DNA of 60,974 bases from Gammaproteobacteria bacterium (GCA_026981985.1 JALSHZ010000081.1:1-60974), one strand, 5' to 3'; positions 18,420 to 31,100 are shown, counted from the first letter of the stretch. Numbers and translations: made by a program. Notes: generated from the letters alone by a model not told the origin.

Positions 18420-19937
18420 TTATAGTTTCGAACCAGCGGCCTGCTGGATCAGATGATCGACGCTCGTATGCATGACATCGAGCAGCGGATTCGGCCACAC
18501 ACCAAGCGCGATGACCGCGATTGCCAGCACCGCCAGAAAGACGAATTCGCGGCGATTGATGTCGGTCAGCGCCGCTACTTTCTCATTGGCAATGTCACCG
18601 AAAACGACGCGCTTCACCATCCACAGCGTATAGGCGGCGCCAAGAATCAGGGTGAGCGCGGCCAGGAAGGCAAACCAGAAGTTGGCGCGGAAGCTGGCGA
18701 GAATGACCATGAACTCACCAACAAATCCCGAGGTGCCGGGGAGACCCGAGTTAGCCATTGCAAACAGAACGAAGAACCCGCCAAATACCGGCATCACTTG
18801 AATCACACCACCATAGTCGCCGATGTCACGCGAGTGCATACGGTCATAGAGCACGCCGACGCTGAGAAACATCGCACTGGAAATGAAGCCATGCGAGATC
18901 ATCTGCACCATACCGCCTTCGATTCCCATCGCAACACCCTGAGTACCGCCAGTGTTTTCGACAATCGTGTAGAGCAGGAAGAAGCCCAACGTGACGAAGC
19001 CCATGTGGGAGATCGACGAGTAGGCGATCAGCTTTTTCATGTCTTTCTGCGCCAGTGCGACAAAACCGACATAGACGATGGCGACCAGCGACATGAAGAT
19101 CACCAGCCAGTCCAGCGCGCGGCTGGCATCAGGCGTAATAGGCAGCGAAAAACGCAGAAAGCCGTAACCACCAATCTTCAGCATGATGGCCGCCAGAATG
19201 ACTGAACCCCCAGTCGGTGCTTCGACGTGGGCATCCGGCAACCAGGTGTGCACCGGCCACATCGGCACCTTGACACCAAATGCCAGCAAAAACGACAAGA
19301 AGATGAAAATCTGCGCCTGCTCGCTGATGGCGAGGTCGTGATATTCAAGAATGGAGAAACTGCCTGACTGGGTGTAGAGGTAGATCAGCGACACCAGCAT
19401 GAACACCGAGCCGAGAAAGGTGTAAAGAAAGAACTTGATCGAAGCATAGACCCGACGAGGTCCACCCCAGATGCCGATAACGATGAACATCGGGATCAAC
19501 ATCGCCTCGAACAGCAGGTAGAACAGCACCGCATCAAGTGCGGCGAAGACGCCAACCATGACGCCGTTGAGAATCAAAAACGCCGCCATGTACTGCGCAA
19601 CCCGGTATTGAATGACCTCCCAGCCAGCAATCACCACCAATACGGTGGTAAAGGTGGTCAGCAGGATCAGCGGCATCGAAATGCCGTCAACACCAAGGTG
19701 ATAGTGGATATTGAAGGTGCTGATCCAAGAGTGCTTTTCGACAAACTGCATCGCCGCAGTCGTGGTATCGAAGCCGGTATACAAGGGGATGCTGAGCAGG
19801 AATGTCAGCAGCGAAATCCCCAGCGCCAACTTGCGCACCAACGCCTGATTGCCTTCACCAACGGCTAACAGCGCGAAGCCACCGACAATTGGCAGCCAAA
19901 TAAGAATGGACAATAACGGCCAGTCTGAAAACATCAA
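18420..19937 (-). CDS. nuoM: NADH-quinone oxidoreductase subunit M
   Basis: Antiporter-like proton-pumping subunit of complex I, 505 residues. Diagnostic stretches are YHLGVDGISMPLILLT, KVPMWPVHTWLPDAHVEAPT (channel lysine and histidines) and AQKDMKKLIAYSSISHMGF. Nine bases separate it from nuoL. Confidence 0.97.
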   Translation of the reverse strand: MMFSDWPLLSILIWLPIVGGFALLAVGEGNQALVRKLALGISLLTFLLSIPLYTGFDTTTAAMQFVEKHSWISTFNIHYHLGVDGISMPLILLTTFTTVLVVIAGWEVIQYRVAQYMAAFLILNGVMVGVFAALDAVLFYLLFEAMLIPMFIVIGIWGGPRRVYASIKFFLYTFLGSVFMLVSLIYLYTQSGSFSILEYHDLAISEQAQIFIFLSFLLAFGVKVPMWPVHTWLPDAHVEAPTGGSVILAAIMLKIGGYGFLRFSLPITPDASRALDWLVIFMSLVAIVYVGFVALAQKDMKKLIAYSSISHMGFVTLGFFLLYTIVENTGGTQGVAMGIEGGMVQMISHGFISSAMFLSVGVLYDRMHSRDIGDYGGVIQVMPVFGGFFVLFAMANSGLPGTSGFVGEFMVILASFRANFWFAFLAALTLILGAAYTLWMVKRVVFGDIANEKVAALTDINRREFVFLAVLAIAVIALGVWPNPLLDVMHTSVDHLIQQAAGSKL

Positions 19938-19946
19938 TATCTCCCC

Positions 19947-21935
19947 TTAGCCGTTCAGCACAAACCAGCCGAGCAGGCCGACAAGTCCGAGAATCATTGC
20001 GAAAGAATAGTGGTACAAATAGCCGGTTTGCAGCAGGCGTAACAGGCTCGCCGATACGGCAACAACCTTGGCCGCACCATTGACGATCAGCCCATCGATC
20101 AACAACCGGTCACCGACATTGGAAAACAGCGCACCGATCTTACGAAAACCGGCACCGAAAACGGCGTCGTTGAATTCATCGAAGCCATATTTGTTCATGA
20201 GCAGGCGATAAATGCCATTGAAACGCCGCGCCGTCGCATCGGCAATGCCCGGTTTCCGGGTATAGATGAACCAAGCCGACACGAGCCCCGCCATTGCCAG
20301 CCAGAACGGCGGCATGGTCAAACCATGGGTTACAAAGGCGACAACACCATGAAAGTGCTCGGTAAGATGATGAATGGCTTCGTGTTCAGGAGCAACAAAA
20401 ATAACACCTTTGAAAAACTCGCCTACCACCAGCGGATCGATAAAAATACCAGCGAAGACTGACGGTATCGCCAGCAACACCAGCGGCAATGTTACGACCC
20501 ATGGAGATTCTTTCAGATGCGCACGGGTGTGTTCGTCCATCCGCTCTTTCGTATGAAATACCAGAAAGAACATCCGAAAGCTATAGAACGCCGTGACGAA
20601 GACACCCAGCAGCACCGCCCAGTACGCAAAACCAGCACCGGGAATATGCGATGCTGCGACCGACTCGATAATCGAATCCTTGGAAAAGAAACCGGAAAAG
20701 CCGGGAAAACCAATCAACGCCAGCGAACCGATCAGAGAGGTGACATAGGTGATCGGCATGTATTTGCGCAGGCCGCCCATTTTGCGGATGTCCTGCTCGT
20801 GGTGCATGGCGATAATGACCGAGCCTGCCGCGAGGAAAAGCAATGCCTTGAAAAACGCATGCGTCATCAGATGGAAGATGCTCGCGGCGTAGGCTGATGC
20901 GCCAAGCCCCACTGTCATGTAACCCAACTGGGACAGCGTCGAGTAGGCAACAACACGCTTGATATCGTTCTGTACGATACCGATCAAGCCCATCAGGAAA
21001 GCGGTGAGCGCCCCGATGACAAGAACGAATGACAGCGCAACCTCACTCAACTCAAACAGTGGCGACATCCGCGCCACCATGAAAATACCAGCGGTGACCA
21101 TGGTCGCAGCATGGATCAGCGCCGAGATCGGTGTCGGGCCTTCCATCGAATCAGGCAGCCAGACGTGCAGCGGCATCTGCGCCGATTTACCCATGGCACC
21201 AATGAACAGCAGGATACAGGCCACCGTGATCACCGACCACTGGGCATCGCCGACAATATTCATGGTTTGGTGCTGCATCTGTTCGGCCTGACCGAATACC
21301 GCAGCATAATCGAGACTGCCGGCGTACATCAGAATCACTGCGATACCCAGCAGAAAACCGAAATCGCCGACGCGATTGACCAGGAATGCCTTGAGGTTCG
21401 CGTAAATCGCCGTCTCCCGCGTGGTCCAGAAACCGATCAGCAGATAAGACACCAAACCCACCGCTTCCCAGCCAAAGAACAGCTGCATGAAGTTGTTGGC
21501 CATGACCAGCATCAGCATCGAAAAAGTAAACAGCGAAATATAGGCGAAGAAGCGCTGATAGCTGTTCTTACCCGCCAGGCTGACCTCAGGCCAGTTATGT
21601 TCATCATCCGCCATATAGCCGATGGTATAGATGTGCACCATCAGCGAGACGAAGGTCACTACGACCATCATCAACGCTGTCAGGTTGTCGATAAGGAAAC
21701 CCACCTGAAAACCGATACCGTCACTGAAGGCCCATTGGTACAGCGTGGCGTTCAGTGGCTCCGCACCATCGATGGCGAAACGTTTGAAGGCGATGGCTGC
21801 ACAAACGAAGGAGATGGCAACGCCGGCAATGGTTATGCGATGTGCATTCTTGCGACCGATGCGGCCACCGAACAGGCCGGCGATAATCGCGCCTACCAGT
21901 GGCGTGAACGGGATAAGCAGATAAATCAGATCCAT
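19947..21935 (-). CDS. nuoL: NADH-quinone oxidoreductase subunit L
   Basis: Distal antiporter-like subunit with the long lateral helix, 662 residues. Core motifs are GKSAQMPLHVWLPDSMEGPTP and VQNDIKRVVAYSTLSQLGYM; the C-terminal part from about 520 holds the amphipathic lateral helix and last membrane segment. Three bases downstream of nuoK. Confidence 0.97.
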   Translation of the reverse strand: MDLIYLLIPFTPLVGAIIAGLFGGRIGRKNAHRITIAGVAISFVCAAIAFKRFAIDGAEPLNATLYQWAFSDGIGFQVGFLIDNLTALMMVVVTFVSLMVHIYTIGYMADDEHNWPEVSLAGKNSYQRFFAYISLFTFSMLMLVMANNFMQLFFGWEAVGLVSYLLIGFWTTRETAIYANLKAFLVNRVGDFGFLLGIAVILMYAGSLDYAAVFGQAEQMQHQTMNIVGDAQWSVITVACILLFIGAMGKSAQMPLHVWLPDSMEGPTPISALIHAATMVTAGIFMVARMSPLFELSEVALSFVLVIGALTAFLMGLIGIVQNDIKRVVAYSTLSQLGYMTVGLGASAYAASIFHLMTHAFFKALLFLAAGSVIIAMHHEQDIRKMGGLRKYMPITYVTSLIGSLALIGFPGFSGFFSKDSIIESVAASHIPGAGFAYWAVLLGVFVTAFYSFRMFFLVFHTKERMDEHTRAHLKESPWVVTLPLVLLAIPSVFAGIFIDPLVVGEFFKGVIFVAPEHEAIHHLTEHFHGVVAFVTHGLTMPPFWLAMAGLVSAWFIYTRKPGIADATARRFNGIYRLLMNKYGFDEFNDAVFGAGFRKIGALFSNVGDRLLIDGLIVNGAAKVVAVSASLLRLLQTGYLYHYSFAMILGLVGLLGWFVLNG

Positions 21936-21938
21936 CGT

Positions 21939-22244
21939 CTACCCCTTCATCTCGTCGAGATCCTGGACGTTGATCGTCCGGCGATTACGGAACACCACCA
22001 CTAAAATGGCGAGGCCGATAGCCGCTTCGGCAGCAGCGACGGTGAGAATGAAAAACACGAACACCTGACCGGAGATATCCCCCAAATAATGGGAAAAGGC
22101 AATGAAGTTGGTATTCACCGCCAGCAGCATGAGTTCGATGCACATCAGCAACACGATGACATTCTTCCGGTTGAGGAAGATGCCGGCGATGCTGATGGAA
22201 AACAGAATCGCGCCGAGCACGAGAAAATGTGTCAGTGGAATCAT
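21939..22244 (-). CDS. nuoK: NADH-quinone oxidoreductase subunit K
   Basis: Small three-helix membrane subunit, 101 residues, with the two conserved membrane glutamates in [10 protein letters not shown] (about E36) and [13 protein letters not shown] (about E72) that form part of the proton path. The start overlaps nuoJ by 4 bases. Confidence 0.97.
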   Translation of the reverse strand: MIPLTHFLVLGAILFSISIAGIFLNRKNVIVLLMCIELMLLAVNTNFIAFSHYLGDISGQVFVFFILTVAAAEAAIGLAILVVVFRNRRTINVQDLDEMKG

Positions 22245-22846
22245 GAGCCGTTTTCCTTCTTTTCTGCCTTCATGCTGACCAGGCGAACACGATCGTTGCG
22301 CCGTACCTTGATCTGCTCGATGGGCGTCTGGTATTTCGTTGCCGGACGGCGCCGCAATGTCAGCGAGATGGCGGCAATAATGGCGACCAGCAATATCACA
22401 GCAGCAATCTCGAACGGATAGACATAGTCGGTGTACATCACCGCGCCAATGGCCTCGGTATTGCTGACATCGGCCACTTTTTCGACGGGTGGCCGCACAT
22501 TGAAGATACGCTGCGTCAACACCATGCCCATCTCGACCACCATGATGATTGCCACCACCAATGCAACCGGCATATAACTGGCGAAACCTTCACGCATTTC
22601 GGCGATATTGACATCGAGCATCATCACCACGAAGAGGAACAGCACCATGACCGCGCCGACATAGACCAGCACCAGCAGAAGGCCAAGGAACTCCGCTTCC
22701 AGCAATATCCACATGCAGGCGGCGGAAACGAAGGTCAGCACCAGAAACAGTGCCGCATGCACCGGGTTCTTCACCGTCACCACGCGCAGCGCGGCCAGCA
22801 CCTGAATGGCGGCAAAGAAATAGAAAAGAAACTGCACAAAAGTCAT
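22241..22846 (-). CDS. nuoJ: NADH-quinone oxidoreductase subunit J
   Basis: Membrane subunit of complex I, 201 residues with five membrane segments. [39 protein letters not shown] and the conserved tyrosine/glycine pi-bulge region (VYVGAV) are present. A basic C-terminal tail follows the last segment. Confidence 0.96.
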   Translation of the reverse strand: MTFVQFLFYFFAAIQVLAALRVVTVKNPVHAALFLVLTFVSAACMWILLEAEFLGLLLVLVYVGAVMVLFLFVVMMLDVNIAEMREGFASYMPVALVVAIIMVVEMGMVLTQRIFNVRPPVEKVADVSNTEAIGAVMYTDYVYPFEIAAVILLVAIIAAISLTLRRRPATKYQTPIEQIKVRRNDRVRLVSMKAEKKENGS

Positions 22847-22864
22847 GACAGGTCTGAACTCCGG

Positions 22865-23353
22865 TTAGCGGTAGGGCGCGTCGGCAGCGCGGTCTTTCGC
22901 AATCTGTTCTTCGTATTTATCGCCAATCGCCAGCAACTTGTCCTTGGTCATAATCTGCTCACCGCGCTGCTCGAAGTGATATTCGAGCAGCCGCGTCTCG
23001 ACTATCGAATCGACAGGACAAGCCTCCTCGCAGAAACCGCAGAAGATACACTTGAACAGATCAATATCGTAGCGGGTGGTACGCCGGGTACCATCCTCGC
23101 GCTCCTCCGACTCGATAGTGATCGCCAATGCCGGACAGACGGCTTCGCAGAGCTTGCAGGCAATACAGCGTTCCTCGCCATTGGGGTAGCGCCGCAGTGC
23201 ATGCAGGCCGCGAAAGCGAGGTGATTGCGGTGTTTTCTCCTCCGGGTAGCGAATGGTGAACTTGCGCGAGAAAAAATACTTCCCGGTGACGCTCATCCCT
23301 TTCAGCAGCTCGACGAGGGTGAAACTCTTGACGAAATGTTTGAACTGACCCAT
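22865..23353 (-). CDS. nuoI: NADH-quinone oxidoreductase subunit I
   Basis: Peripheral-arm subunit with two [4Fe-4S] clusters (N6a, N6b), 162 residues. The two ferredoxin motifs are [13 protein letters not shown] and [13 protein letters not shown], separated by about 40 residues. Confidence 0.98.
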   Translation of the reverse strand: MGQFKHFVKSFTLVELLKGMSVTGKYFFSRKFTIRYPEEKTPQSPRFRGLHALRRYPNGEERCIACKLCEAVCPALAITIESEEREDGTRRTTRYDIDLFKCIFCGFCEEACPVDSIVETRLLEYHFEQRGEQIMTKDKLLAIGDKYEEQIAKDRAADAPYR

Positions 23354-23367
23354 GACCTGCTACCCCA

Positions 23368-24438
23368 TTATTCCCATGGCTTCCAGCCCAGCGCAATCGC
23401 CAGGCCTTCGCCGAAAATCCACACCAATGTCACCGGTATCAACACCTTCCAGCCCAGCCGCATGATCTGGTCGTAGCGATAGCGCGGAAAGGTGGCGCGA
23501 AACCAGAGAAACAGCAGCAAAAAGAAAGCGGTCTTGAAAACAAACCAGTGTACGCCGCTGTCGAGAAAAGAACCCAACACCGGAATTGTGAAGGCCGATG
23601 CCGGCAGAATGCCGTCGAATGGTGACAACCAACCGCCGAGAAACAGGATTGTCGTCAACGCGCCAATCAGAATCATGTTGGCGTATTCGGCGAGAAAGAA
23701 CACGGCAAAGGCCATGCCTGAATATTCGACATGAAAGCCCGCTACGATTTCGGATTCACCCTCGGCCACATCGAACGGCGCGCGGTTGGTTTCCGCCACA
23801 CCAGAAATAAAGTACACCAGAAACAGGCCAATCAGGGGAATGAAGAACCAGTGATGAATACCGCCGCGTTGCGCATCGATGATCTCGCCCAGATTGAGGC
23901 TACCGGCCGCCATCAGTACGCCAACGAGCGCAAAACCCATCGCTATCTCATAGGCGACGATCTGCGCCGCCGACCGGAGCGCGCCGAGCAAGGCGTATTT
24001 CGAATTCGACGCCCAACCCGCAATAATGACGCCGTAAACACCGAGCGAGGTCAGGGCGAGAATATACAGCAGGCCGGCATTGATATTACTCAGCACCAGC
24101 GTGTCGGAAAATGGCACGACTGCCCAAGCAGCCAGCGCCGGGGCAAGTGAAATCATCGGCGCAATGATGAACAGGAACTTGCCGGCGTTCGCGGGAATGA
24201 TGATTTCCTTGAACATCAGCTTGACCGCATCGGCGATCGGCTGCAGCAACCCTTTCGGGCCCACGCGGTTCGGCCCCATGCGGATCTGCATATAGCCAAT
24301 AACCTTACGCTCTGCCAGCGTCAGATACGCCACGGCAATCATCACCGGCAACAGGATCGCGACGATCTTGATCAGAATCAGAACGACGGTGACCAGTTCT
24401 TGCGGCAGGAAATCCAGTAATGCTGCTATCGTTTCCAT
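23368..24438 (-). CDS. nuoH: NADH-quinone oxidoreductase subunit H
   Basis: Membrane subunit forming the quinone chamber floor, 356 residues with about eight helices. [30 protein letters not shown] and [24 protein letters not shown]-type loops, rich in conserved charges, identify it. Confidence 0.97.
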   Translation of the reverse strand: METIAALLDFLPQELVTVVLILIKIVAILLPVMIAVAYLTLAERKVIGYMQIRMGPNRVGPKGLLQPIADAVKLMFKEIIIPANAGKFLFIIAPMISLAPALAAWAVVPFSDTLVLSNINAGLLYILALTSLGVYGVIIAGWASNSKYALLGALRSAAQIVAYEIAMGFALVGVLMAAGSLNLGEIIDAQRGGIHHWFFIPLIGLFLVYFISGVAETNRAPFDVAEGESEIVAGFHVEYSGMAFAVFFLAEYANMILIGALTTILFLGGWLSPFDGILPASAFTIPVLGSFLDSGVHWFVFKTAFFLLLFLWFRATFPRYRYDQIMRLGWKVLIPVTLVWIFGEGLAIALGWKPWE

Positions 24439-24448
24439 GGAACCCCTG

Positions 24449-26824
24449 TCAGTTCGCTTTTTCTATTTTGATCGGGCCGCAGATGGCACCGAGCCGGCTG
24501 CCCACCTCACTGCCGGCGCGGACGACGACACAACCGTCAGCGACGCCATCGTTGATGACCAGCGGCATCTCTGCCGACTGCTCTTCCTGGCTTGCCTTGA
24601 CCTGCTCGACCCCGGCCAGTCCATATTTGTCTGCTTCGGTCATATTCATTTCCGCGGCATTCTGGGTGCTGCCATCATGTGTGGCCTGCAGCGCCGGGGA
24701 ACGCCGCACGATCGCATCACTGGCGTAGATGGCGGTAGTGCCAACCCGCGTCAGGCCAATGACCGGCGCGATACGGGCATAGCTGTCAGCAACCGCAGTC
24801 TGCGCATTGAATTCAAAATCGTCCGAAAACAGCTGCTGCAATGCCTCGCGTACCGAATTAACGCTCAGGTAGTCCATCCCCTCCTGTCCGGCCAGACTTC
24901 CCAGCGTGCGCAATATCTTCCAGCCAGGACGCGCATTACCCAGAGGCTCGATGGCAGCACGGAAACTCTGCCAGCGCCCTTCGACGTTGACGAAGGTACC
25001 CGACTGCTCCAACCAGGTAGCCATCGGCAGGATTACGTCTGCATAGTCGAAAGCCGCTGGACTGGCATAAGGAGACATAGCGACGACGAATTCCGCATTA
25101 CTCAGCGCACTGCGCGCCAGCGCCGGGTCGGCGAGGTCAAACTCCGGCTCGAGATTCATCAGGAAAAAGGCTTTCCTGCCCTGCTTCAGCATTTCCTGCG
25201 TATGCTCGCCACTGCTGTCGACTACGGCCATGGCAGCACCACGATGTGGTAGCGCGCCAGCCAGACAGGCGCCCGCAGTATTGCTGCCCTCGCTGACGCT
25301 GCCGAGCACGATATTCCCGCTATTGGCACAGACGGTGGCCAGCCCGCGAATGATGGCCGCATGGGGATGATGCAAGGCATCGGCACCCAGCAGCAGCAGC
25401 GACTTGTCCGTCCCAGCCAGGGCATCCGCAATGGCTTGCTCTTCATCACCCGCTTCAGCCTTGGCGATCAATTTTTCCAGCGCCGCGGGTGCTGGCGAAC
25501 CGGACTTTTTCAGCAGCAGACCGGCAATCGCTGCCAGCCGCTCTACCATGGCATCCGGGCTGACGATCAACTGTGCGTACTGGTCGAAGCGGAAATCGTA
25601 GTCCTGGCAATTGATGGAGGCAATCTCAGCGCCGGCGAGACCAGCCTTGCGGATACGGTGTCCCAGCAGCGGCGCCTGCCGCCGCGCATCGAAACCGACC
25701 AGCAACAGAGTGTCGAGGGTTTCTATCGTTTCGAGGCTGACACCGAGCCACGGAAACAGTGGCAGGATATCCTGATCACTGAAATCTGTTTCACGCAAGC
25801 GGTGATCGATCGATGTCACCCCCATGCCGCGCAAATATTGCTGCGCCAGGTAGAGTTCCTCGACGGTCGAGTTGGGTGACAGCAATGCGCCGGTGTCTGC
25901 GCCCCCGATCTCGCCGAGGCGCGTGTTGACCTGTGACAGTGCCTCTTCCCAGGATACCTTGTGCCATTCGCCATTGCGCTTGATCATCGGTTCGAGGCAA
26001 CGATCGTCGGCATAGATACCCTGGTAGGAAAAGCGATCGCGATCGGAAATCCAGCATTCGTTGACGGCTTCGTTATCGCGCGGCACGACGCGAATAACAC
26101 GCCCATTTTTCGTATGCACCGTGATATTGGAGCCTACCGCATCATGGGGCGCGACCGAATCGTGCTCGACGAGCTCCCAGGGGCGTACTTGAAACCGAGA
26201 TGGCTTGGCGGTCAACGCACCGACAGGGCAGAGATCGATAATATTCGCCGCCATTTCCGAATCGACGCTGTGGGCAATGAAGGTACCAATCTCCATGCGG
26301 TCGCCACGGCCGGTCGCGCCCATTTCCCGCACACCGCTGATCTCCTCGCCGAAGCGCACGCAACGTGTACAATGGATGCAACGGGTCATCTCGGTTGCGA
26401 TCAGCGGGCCGATATCCTTGTCGGGAACAACCCGCTTCATTTCGGTGTAGCGCGACACGCCACTGCCATAGGCAACAGCCTGATCCTGCAGCTCACACTC
26501 GCCGCCCTGGTCACAGACCGGACAATCGAGCGGATGATTGATCAGCAGAAATTCCATCGTACCCCGCTGCGCATCCTTCGCCAGCTCGGACTGGGTGAAC
26601 ACTTTCATCCCGGGCGCAACCGGCGTGGCACAAGCAGGCAATGGCTTCGGCGCCTTTTCCACTTCAACCATGCACATGCGGCAATTGGCCGCCACCGACA
26701 GTTTCTTGTGGTAGCAGAAACGGGGAATGTCGATACCGGCTTCGTCGGCCACTTCGATCAGCATCCGCCCCGCTGTGGTTTCGATCTCGATGCCGTCGAT
26801 TTCAAGGGTAATCTTATCGCTCAT
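24449..26824 (-). CDS. nuoG: NADH-quinone oxidoreductase subunit G
   Basis: Large iron-sulfur subunit of the NADH module, 791 residues. N-terminal [2Fe-2S] ferredoxin domain ([18 protein letters not shown]), His-Cys3 cluster region ([18 protein letters not shown]), a four-cysteine motif [16 protein letters not shown], then a molybdopterin-oxidoreductase-like domain (about 220-690) that no longer binds a cofactor in complex I. The start overlaps nuoF by 4 bases. Confidence 0.97.
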   Translation of the reverse strand: MSDKITLEIDGIEIETTAGRMLIEVADEAGIDIPRFCYHKKLSVAANCRMCMVEVEKAPKPLPACATPVAPGMKVFTQSELAKDAQRGTMEFLLINHPLDCPVCDQGGECELQDQAVAYGSGVSRYTEMKRVVPDKDIGPLIATEMTRCIHCTRCVRFGEEISGVREMGATGRGDRMEIGTFIAHSVDSEMAANIIDLCPVGALTAKPSRFQVRPWELVEHDSVAPHDAVGSNITVHTKNGRVIRVVPRDNEAVNECWISDRDRFSYQGIYADDRCLEPMIKRNGEWHKVSWEEALSQVNTRLGEIGGADTGALLSPNSTVEELYLAQQYLRGMGVTSIDHRLRETDFSDQDILPLFPWLGVSLETIETLDTLLLVGFDARRQAPLLGHRIRKAGLAGAEIASINCQDYDFRFDQYAQLIVSPDAMVERLAAIAGLLLKKSGSPAPAALEKLIAKAEAGDEEQAIADALAGTDKSLLLLGADALHHPHAAIIRGLATVCANSGNIVLGSVSEGSNTAGACLAGALPHRGAAMAVVDSSGEHTQEMLKQGRKAFFLMNLEPEFDLADPALARSALSNAEFVVAMSPYASPAAFDYADVILPMATWLEQSGTFVNVEGRWQSFRAAIEPLGNARPGWKILRTLGSLAGQEGMDYLSVNSVREALQQLFSDDFEFNAQTAVADSYARIAPVIGLTRVGTTAIYASDAIVRRSPALQATHDGSTQNAAEMNMTEADKYGLAGVEQVKASQEEQSAEMPLVINDGVADGCVVVRAGSEVGSRLGAICGPIKIEKAN

Positions 26825-28137
26825 GCTTCAGCTCCCCCTGCCATCAATTCGGGCGTCCCACTGCCGGCCACCATGCTGTGACCATGTTCGATGTAATACT
26901 GAAATTCATGGCGGTAGTGCTTGACGAAACTCTGCACCGGCATGGCGGCCGCGTCTCCTAGTGCGCAGATCGTCCGCCCCATTATCTTGCCAGCGATATC
27001 ATCGAGCTTATCCAGGTCTTCGGGCCGCCCCTTGCCATCTACAATGCGGCAAAGCATGCGGTACAACCAGCCAGTACCTTCCCGGCACGGCGTACACTGA
27101 CCGCAGGACTCGGAATAGTAGAAACGGGACAAGCGCTGAAGCGCCTTGACCATATCGGTGGTGTCATCCATGACGATGACCGCACCAGAACCAAGGAAGG
27201 AGCCGACCGCAGCGATCGAATCGTAGTCCATGTTGAGCTGCATCATTTCATCACCCGGCACGACCGGCACCGACGATCCGCCGGGAATGACCGCCTTGAG
27301 CTTGCGGCCCTTCCAGATTCCGCCCGCCATGCACAGCAAGTCCGCAAATGGGGTACCAAGGGGAATTTCAAAGTTGCCGGGGTTGGCGACATGGCCGGAA
27401 ACGGAAAACAGCTTTTCTCCACCGGCCTTCTCGACCCCCAGCTCGGCGAACCATTCTCCGCCGTTACGGATGATCGCGGGCACCGACGCCAGCGACTCGG
27501 TATTGTTGATCGTCGTTGGCTTGCCATAGAGACCGAAATTGGCGGGGAACGGCGGTTTGAAACGCGGCTGACCCTTCTTGCCTTCCAACGATTCGAGCAG
27601 GGCTGTTTCCTCACCGCAGATATAGGCGCCTGCACCCAAGCTGGGATAGAGATCGAAATCGACACCGGAATCGAGAATATTCTTACCGAGATAACCGGCC
27701 TCATAGGCCTCTTTCACCGCCGCTTCGAAACGCAGATAGGGCTCGTCGAGAAACTCACCACGCATGTAGTTGTAACCGACTGTCGCGCCAATGGCGTAAC
27801 CGGCGATAATCATTCCCTCGACCAGTGCATGTGGGTTGAAACGAAGAATATCCCGATCCTTGCAGGTACCCGGCTCGGACTCATCCGAGTTGCAGACGAT
27901 ATATTTCTGCCCTGGCGCGCTGCGCGGCATGAAACTCCATTTCAATCCGGTCGGAAACCCCGCCCCGCCCCGGCCACGGAGATTGGATTTCTTGACCTCC
28001 TCGATGACATCGTCGGGCGACATCTTGTCCTTGAAGATCTTTTCCAGCGCTTCGTAGCCGCCAACCTTACGGTAACTCTCAAGCGTGTGGGCCTGCTCGC
28101 TGAACTGGAGTGTGTTGAAACAGATGCTGTTTGTCAT
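26821..28137 (-). CDS. nuoF: NADH-quinone oxidoreductase subunit F
   Basis: NADH- and FMN-binding subunit, 438 residues. The nucleotide sites are [17 protein letters not shown] and [19 protein letters not shown]; the N3 cluster motif is [12 protein letters not shown]. The start overlaps nuoE by 4 bases. Confidence 0.98.
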   Translation of the reverse strand: MTNSICFNTLQFSEQAHTLESYRKVGGYEALEKIFKDKMSPDDVIEEVKKSNLRGRGGAGFPTGLKWSFMPRSAPGQKYIVCNSDESEPGTCKDRDILRFNPHALVEGMIIAGYAIGATVGYNYMRGEFLDEPYLRFEAAVKEAYEAGYLGKNILDSGVDFDLYPSLGAGAYICGEETALLESLEGKKGQPRFKPPFPANFGLYGKPTTINNTESLASVPAIIRNGGEWFAELGVEKAGGEKLFSVSGHVANPGNFEIPLGTPFADLLCMAGGIWKGRKLKAVIPGGSSVPVVPGDEMMQLNMDYDSIAAVGSFLGSGAVIVMDDTTDMVKALQRLSRFYYSESCGQCTPCREGTGWLYRMLCRIVDGKGRPEDLDKLDDIAGKIMGRTICALGDAAAMPVQSFVKHYRHEFQYYIEHGHSMVAGSGTPELMAGGAEA

Positions 28138-28652
28138 TTCGCCTGATCCAGTTGATCGAGGATTTCGTCGACCTTCTCGATGGTGAGGTTCTCGTGGTAG
28201 ACATGGTCAACCTGCATCATCGGCGCGCCGCAACACCCCGCCAGACACTCTTCCTCTTTTTTCAGAAAGAACTTTCCATCCGGCGTACTCTCCCCAAGCT
28301 TGATGCCAAGGCGGTTTTCCAGATGCGCGACGATCTCGTCGGCACCGCGCAACATGCAGGAAATATTGTTACAGACCGAAATCTCGTGTTTACCCACGGG
28401 TTCGAGGTTGTACATCGAATAGAAGCTGGCCACCTCGTAGACAGCGATTTCGGGCATGCCGATATAGTCTGCCACGGCGTCCATCATCTCGACGCTAAGG
28501 TGGTGCTGGGGGTCGTGATGCTGCACCGCCCGCAACGCCGCCAGCACAGCCGACTGGCGCTTGTCTTCGGGATAGCGCGCGAGCCAGTCGTCGATCTCCT
28601 GCTTGAGTGACTCACCCAGCAGATCTGACTTTCGCTTCGTCTCAGTCGTCAT
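28134..28652 (-). CDS. nuoE: NADH-quinone oxidoreductase subunit E
   Basis: Thioredoxin-fold [2Fe-2S] subunit of the NADH module, 172 residues. The cluster ligands are in CNNISC (CxxxxC) and CLAGCCGAP (CxxxC). Its first base is the last base of the nuoD stop. Confidence 0.97.
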   Translation of the reverse strand: MTTETKRKSDLLGESLKQEIDDWLARYPEDKRQSAVLAALRAVQHHDPQHHLSVEMMDAVADYIGMPEIAVYEVASFYSMYNLEPVGKHEISVCNNISCMLRGADEIVAHLENRLGIKLGESTPDGKFFLKKEEECLAGCCGAPMMQVDHVYHENLTIEKVDEILDQLDQAK

Positions 28653-29905
28653 TAGCGGTCGATCTCCCCAAAAACGATGTCCTGCGTACCGATAATCGTC
28701 ACCACGTCCGCCAGCATGTGACCACGTGACATTTCATCCAGCGCCTGCAAATGTGCATAGCCTGGCGCACGAATCTTCACCCGGAAGGGCTTGTTGGCGC
28801 CATCCGAAATCATATTGATGCCGAATTCGCCCTTAGGGTGTTCGATCGCGGTGTACACCTCCCCTTCTGGCAGGGAATAGCCTTCAGTGAACAGCTTGAA
28901 GTGGCTGATCAGCGACTCCATGCTCTCCTTCATTTCGACGCGCGATGGCGGCGCGATATGCGGGTCATCCACCATTACCGGACCGGGGTTGGCGCGCAGC
29001 CACTCGACACACTGCCGGATAATGCGGTTGGCCTGGCGCATCTCTTCGACCCGAACCAGATAGCGATCATAGGAGTCACCCTCCTTGCCGACGGGAATAT
29101 CGAACTCGACACGATCGTAGACCTCATAGGGCTGCTTCTTGCGCAGATCCCACTCGACACCAGAGCCACGCAACATCGGCCCGGTCAACCCCATCTGCAA
29201 CGCCCGCTCAGGGCTGACGACGCCGATCCCGACCAAGCGCTGCTTCCAGATGCGGTTGTCGGTCAACAGCGTTTCGTATTCGTCGACATAGCCCGGAAAG
29301 CGGTCGGTGAAGTCTTCGATGAAGTCGAGCATCGTACCTTCACGATTGGCATTGAGGCGCTTGAGATCAGCCTTGCTGCGGAAGCGGCTTGCCTCATACT
29401 TCGGCATGCTGTCGGGGAGATCGCGGTAAACACCGCCGGGACGATAATAGGTCGCGTGCAGGCGCGCACCGGAAACGGCTTCGTAGACATCCATCAGATC
29501 CTCACGCTCGCGGAACGCATAGAGGAACATCGTCATCGCGCCAACATCGAGCGCGTGCGCACCGATCCACAGCAGATGATTGAGAATCCGGGTGATCTCG
29601 TCGAACATCACACGAATGTACTGGGCCCGCAGCGGCGGTTCGATGCCGGCCAGCTTTTCGATCGCCATGACATAGGCGTGCTCATTGCACATCATCGACA
29701 CATAATCGAGCCGATCCATATAACCGATGCTCTGATTGTACGGCTTGTTTTCAGCCAGCTTTTCAGTGCCGCGATGCAGCAAGCCGATATGCGGATCGGC
29801 CCGCTCGATCACCTCACCGTCCATCTCCAGCACCAGACGTAACACCCCATGCGCGGCAGGATGCTGAGGCCCAAAGTTGAGCGTAAAATTCCTGATATCA
29901 GGCAT
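28652..29905 (-). CDS. nuoD: NADH-quinone oxidoreductase subunit D
   Basis: Quinone-site subunit related to the large subunit of NiFe hydrogenases, 417 residues. [23 protein letters not shown] and the C-terminal DIVFGEIDR end are canonical. The ATG at 29905 ([11 protein letters not shown]) matches the family; the longer frame would run into nuoC. Separate from nuoC, unlike the fused nuoCD of enteric bacteria; overlap with nuoC is 8 bases. Confidence 0.97.
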   Translation of the reverse strand: MPDIRNFTLNFGPQHPAAHGVLRLVLEMDGEVIERADPHIGLLHRGTEKLAENKPYNQSIGYMDRLDYVSMMCNEHAYVMAIEKLAGIEPPLRAQYIRVMFDEITRILNHLLWIGAHALDVGAMTMFLYAFREREDLMDVYEAVSGARLHATYYRPGGVYRDLPDSMPKYEASRFRSKADLKRLNANREGTMLDFIEDFTDRFPGYVDEYETLLTDNRIWKQRLVGIGVVSPERALQMGLTGPMLRGSGVEWDLRKKQPYEVYDRVEFDIPVGKEGDSYDRYLVRVEEMRQANRIIRQCVEWLRANPGPVMVDDPHIAPPSRVEMKESMESLISHFKLFTEGYSLPEGEVYTAIEHPKGEFGINMISDGANKPFRVKIRAPGYAHLQALDEMSRGHMLADVVTIIGTQDIVFGEIDR

Positions 29906-30608
29906 CATCACCTCCCGTCGTGGTAGCAGTATCGCTACCGGTTTCGCGCCGCACCTTGGGCACCAGGACACGCGGCTCGATTGACACTGGCTGGTAGATC
30001 ACGCGGCGCGTCTCGGGGTCGTAGCGCATTTCCACATTACCAATCTGCGGGAAGTCCTTGCGGAAGGGGTGGCCGATAAAGCCATAGTCTGTGAGCAGGC
30101 GACGAAGGTCGGGGTGGCCGGAAAACATGATACCGAACAGATCGAAAGCCTCACGCTCATACCAGTTGGCGGCATTCCAGATCTCGATGACAGACGGGAC
30201 GATCGGCATCGACGTATCGGGGCAATAGACGCGCACGCGCAAACGACGATTGTTCGCCACCGACAACAGCAGGTACTCGACTGCAAAACGATTGTCGGCG
30301 AACTCTGGTTCAGGCGCATCATCGAAAGTAAAGCGCCCCGCCGTCACCGGCTCGACCCCGCGACTGAACCCAGTAGACGACGCCTCGTCAGTTTTCCACT
30401 CGGTAGCGCCGTAACCAAGGAAATCCACGCCGAACAAGTCGATCAACTGTTCATAGCCGTGTTTATCGCGCAACACCCGCGACACCTCTAGTAAGCAGTC
30501 CGCTGCGACTGTCACTGTGGCTTCCCCAAAGCCCACGACGGACGATATTCCCGCATCGGGAAATGCCTCAGTCAAACTATCTACAAGCGAAATTGCAACA
30601 TCATTCAT
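29898..30608 (-). CDS. nuoC: NADH-quinone oxidoreductase subunit C
   Basis: Peripheral-arm 30-kDa-type subunit, 236 residues. The signature [29 protein letters not shown] and HPFRKDFP are present. The N-terminal 60 residues are less conserved. Confidence 0.96.
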   Translation of the reverse strand: MNDVAISLVDSLTEAFPDAGISSVVGFGEATVTVAADCLLEVSRVLRDKHGYEQLIDLFGVDFLGYGATEWKTDEASSTGFSRGVEPVTAGRFTFDDAPEPEFADNRFAVEYLLLSVANNRRLRVRVYCPDTSMPIVPSVIEIWNAANWYEREAFDLFGIMFSGHPDLRRLLTDYGFIGHPFRKDFPQIGNVEMRYDPETRRVIYQPVSIEPRVLVPKVRRETGSDTATTTGGDDA

Positions 30609-30623
30609 CGGCAGATCCCCAGC

Positions 30624-31100
30624 TTATCGGGCGATGGTATTGGTACGGCGAATCTTGTCCTGGAGCTGGATAATGCCGTAGAGCAACGCCTCAGCCGTAG
30701 GGGGACACCCAGGCACATAGATATCGACCGGCACAATGCGATCACAACCCCTGACCACCGAATAGGAATAGTGATAGTAGCCGCCACCATTGGCACAAGA
30801 ACCCATCGAAATCACCCAGCGCGGCTCAGCCATCTGGTCATAGACCTTGCGCAGCGCGGGCGCCATCTTGTTGCAAAGCGTACCGGCCACGATCATCACA
30901 TCCGACTGACGCGGACTGGGGCGAAAGATAATGCCAAATCTGTCGAGGTCGTAGCGAGCTGCACCGGCCTGCATCATTTCAACAGCACAGCAGGCCAACC
31001 CAAAGGTCATCGGCCACATCGACCCGGTTCGCGCCCAATTGATGAGCTTGTCGGCAGTGGTTGTTACGAACCCCTTTTCCAGTACGCCCTCTATTCCCAT
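30624..31100 (-). CDS. nuoB: NADH-quinone oxidoreductase subunit B
   Basis: Carries cluster N2, the electron donor to quinone; 158 residues. The cluster ligands are in [21 protein letters not shown] and [14 protein letters not shown]. The start is set at the ATG at 31100 ([11 protein letters not shown]); the upstream extension overlaps nuoA and is not part of the family. Overlap with nuoA is 10 bases. Confidence 0.98.
   Translation of the reverse strand: MGIEGVLEKGFVTTTADKLINWARTGSMWPMTFGLACCAVEMMQAGAARYDLDRFGIIFRPSPRQSDVMIVAGTLCNKMAPALRKVYDQMAEPRWVISMGSCANGGGYYHYSYSVVRGCDRIVPVDIYVPGCPPTAEALLYGIIQLQDKIRRTNTIAR

Noticed and set aside
28751-29842. 363-codon plus-strand ORF opposite nuoD
   Set aside because: Antisense to a highly conserved gene; produced by its codon bias.
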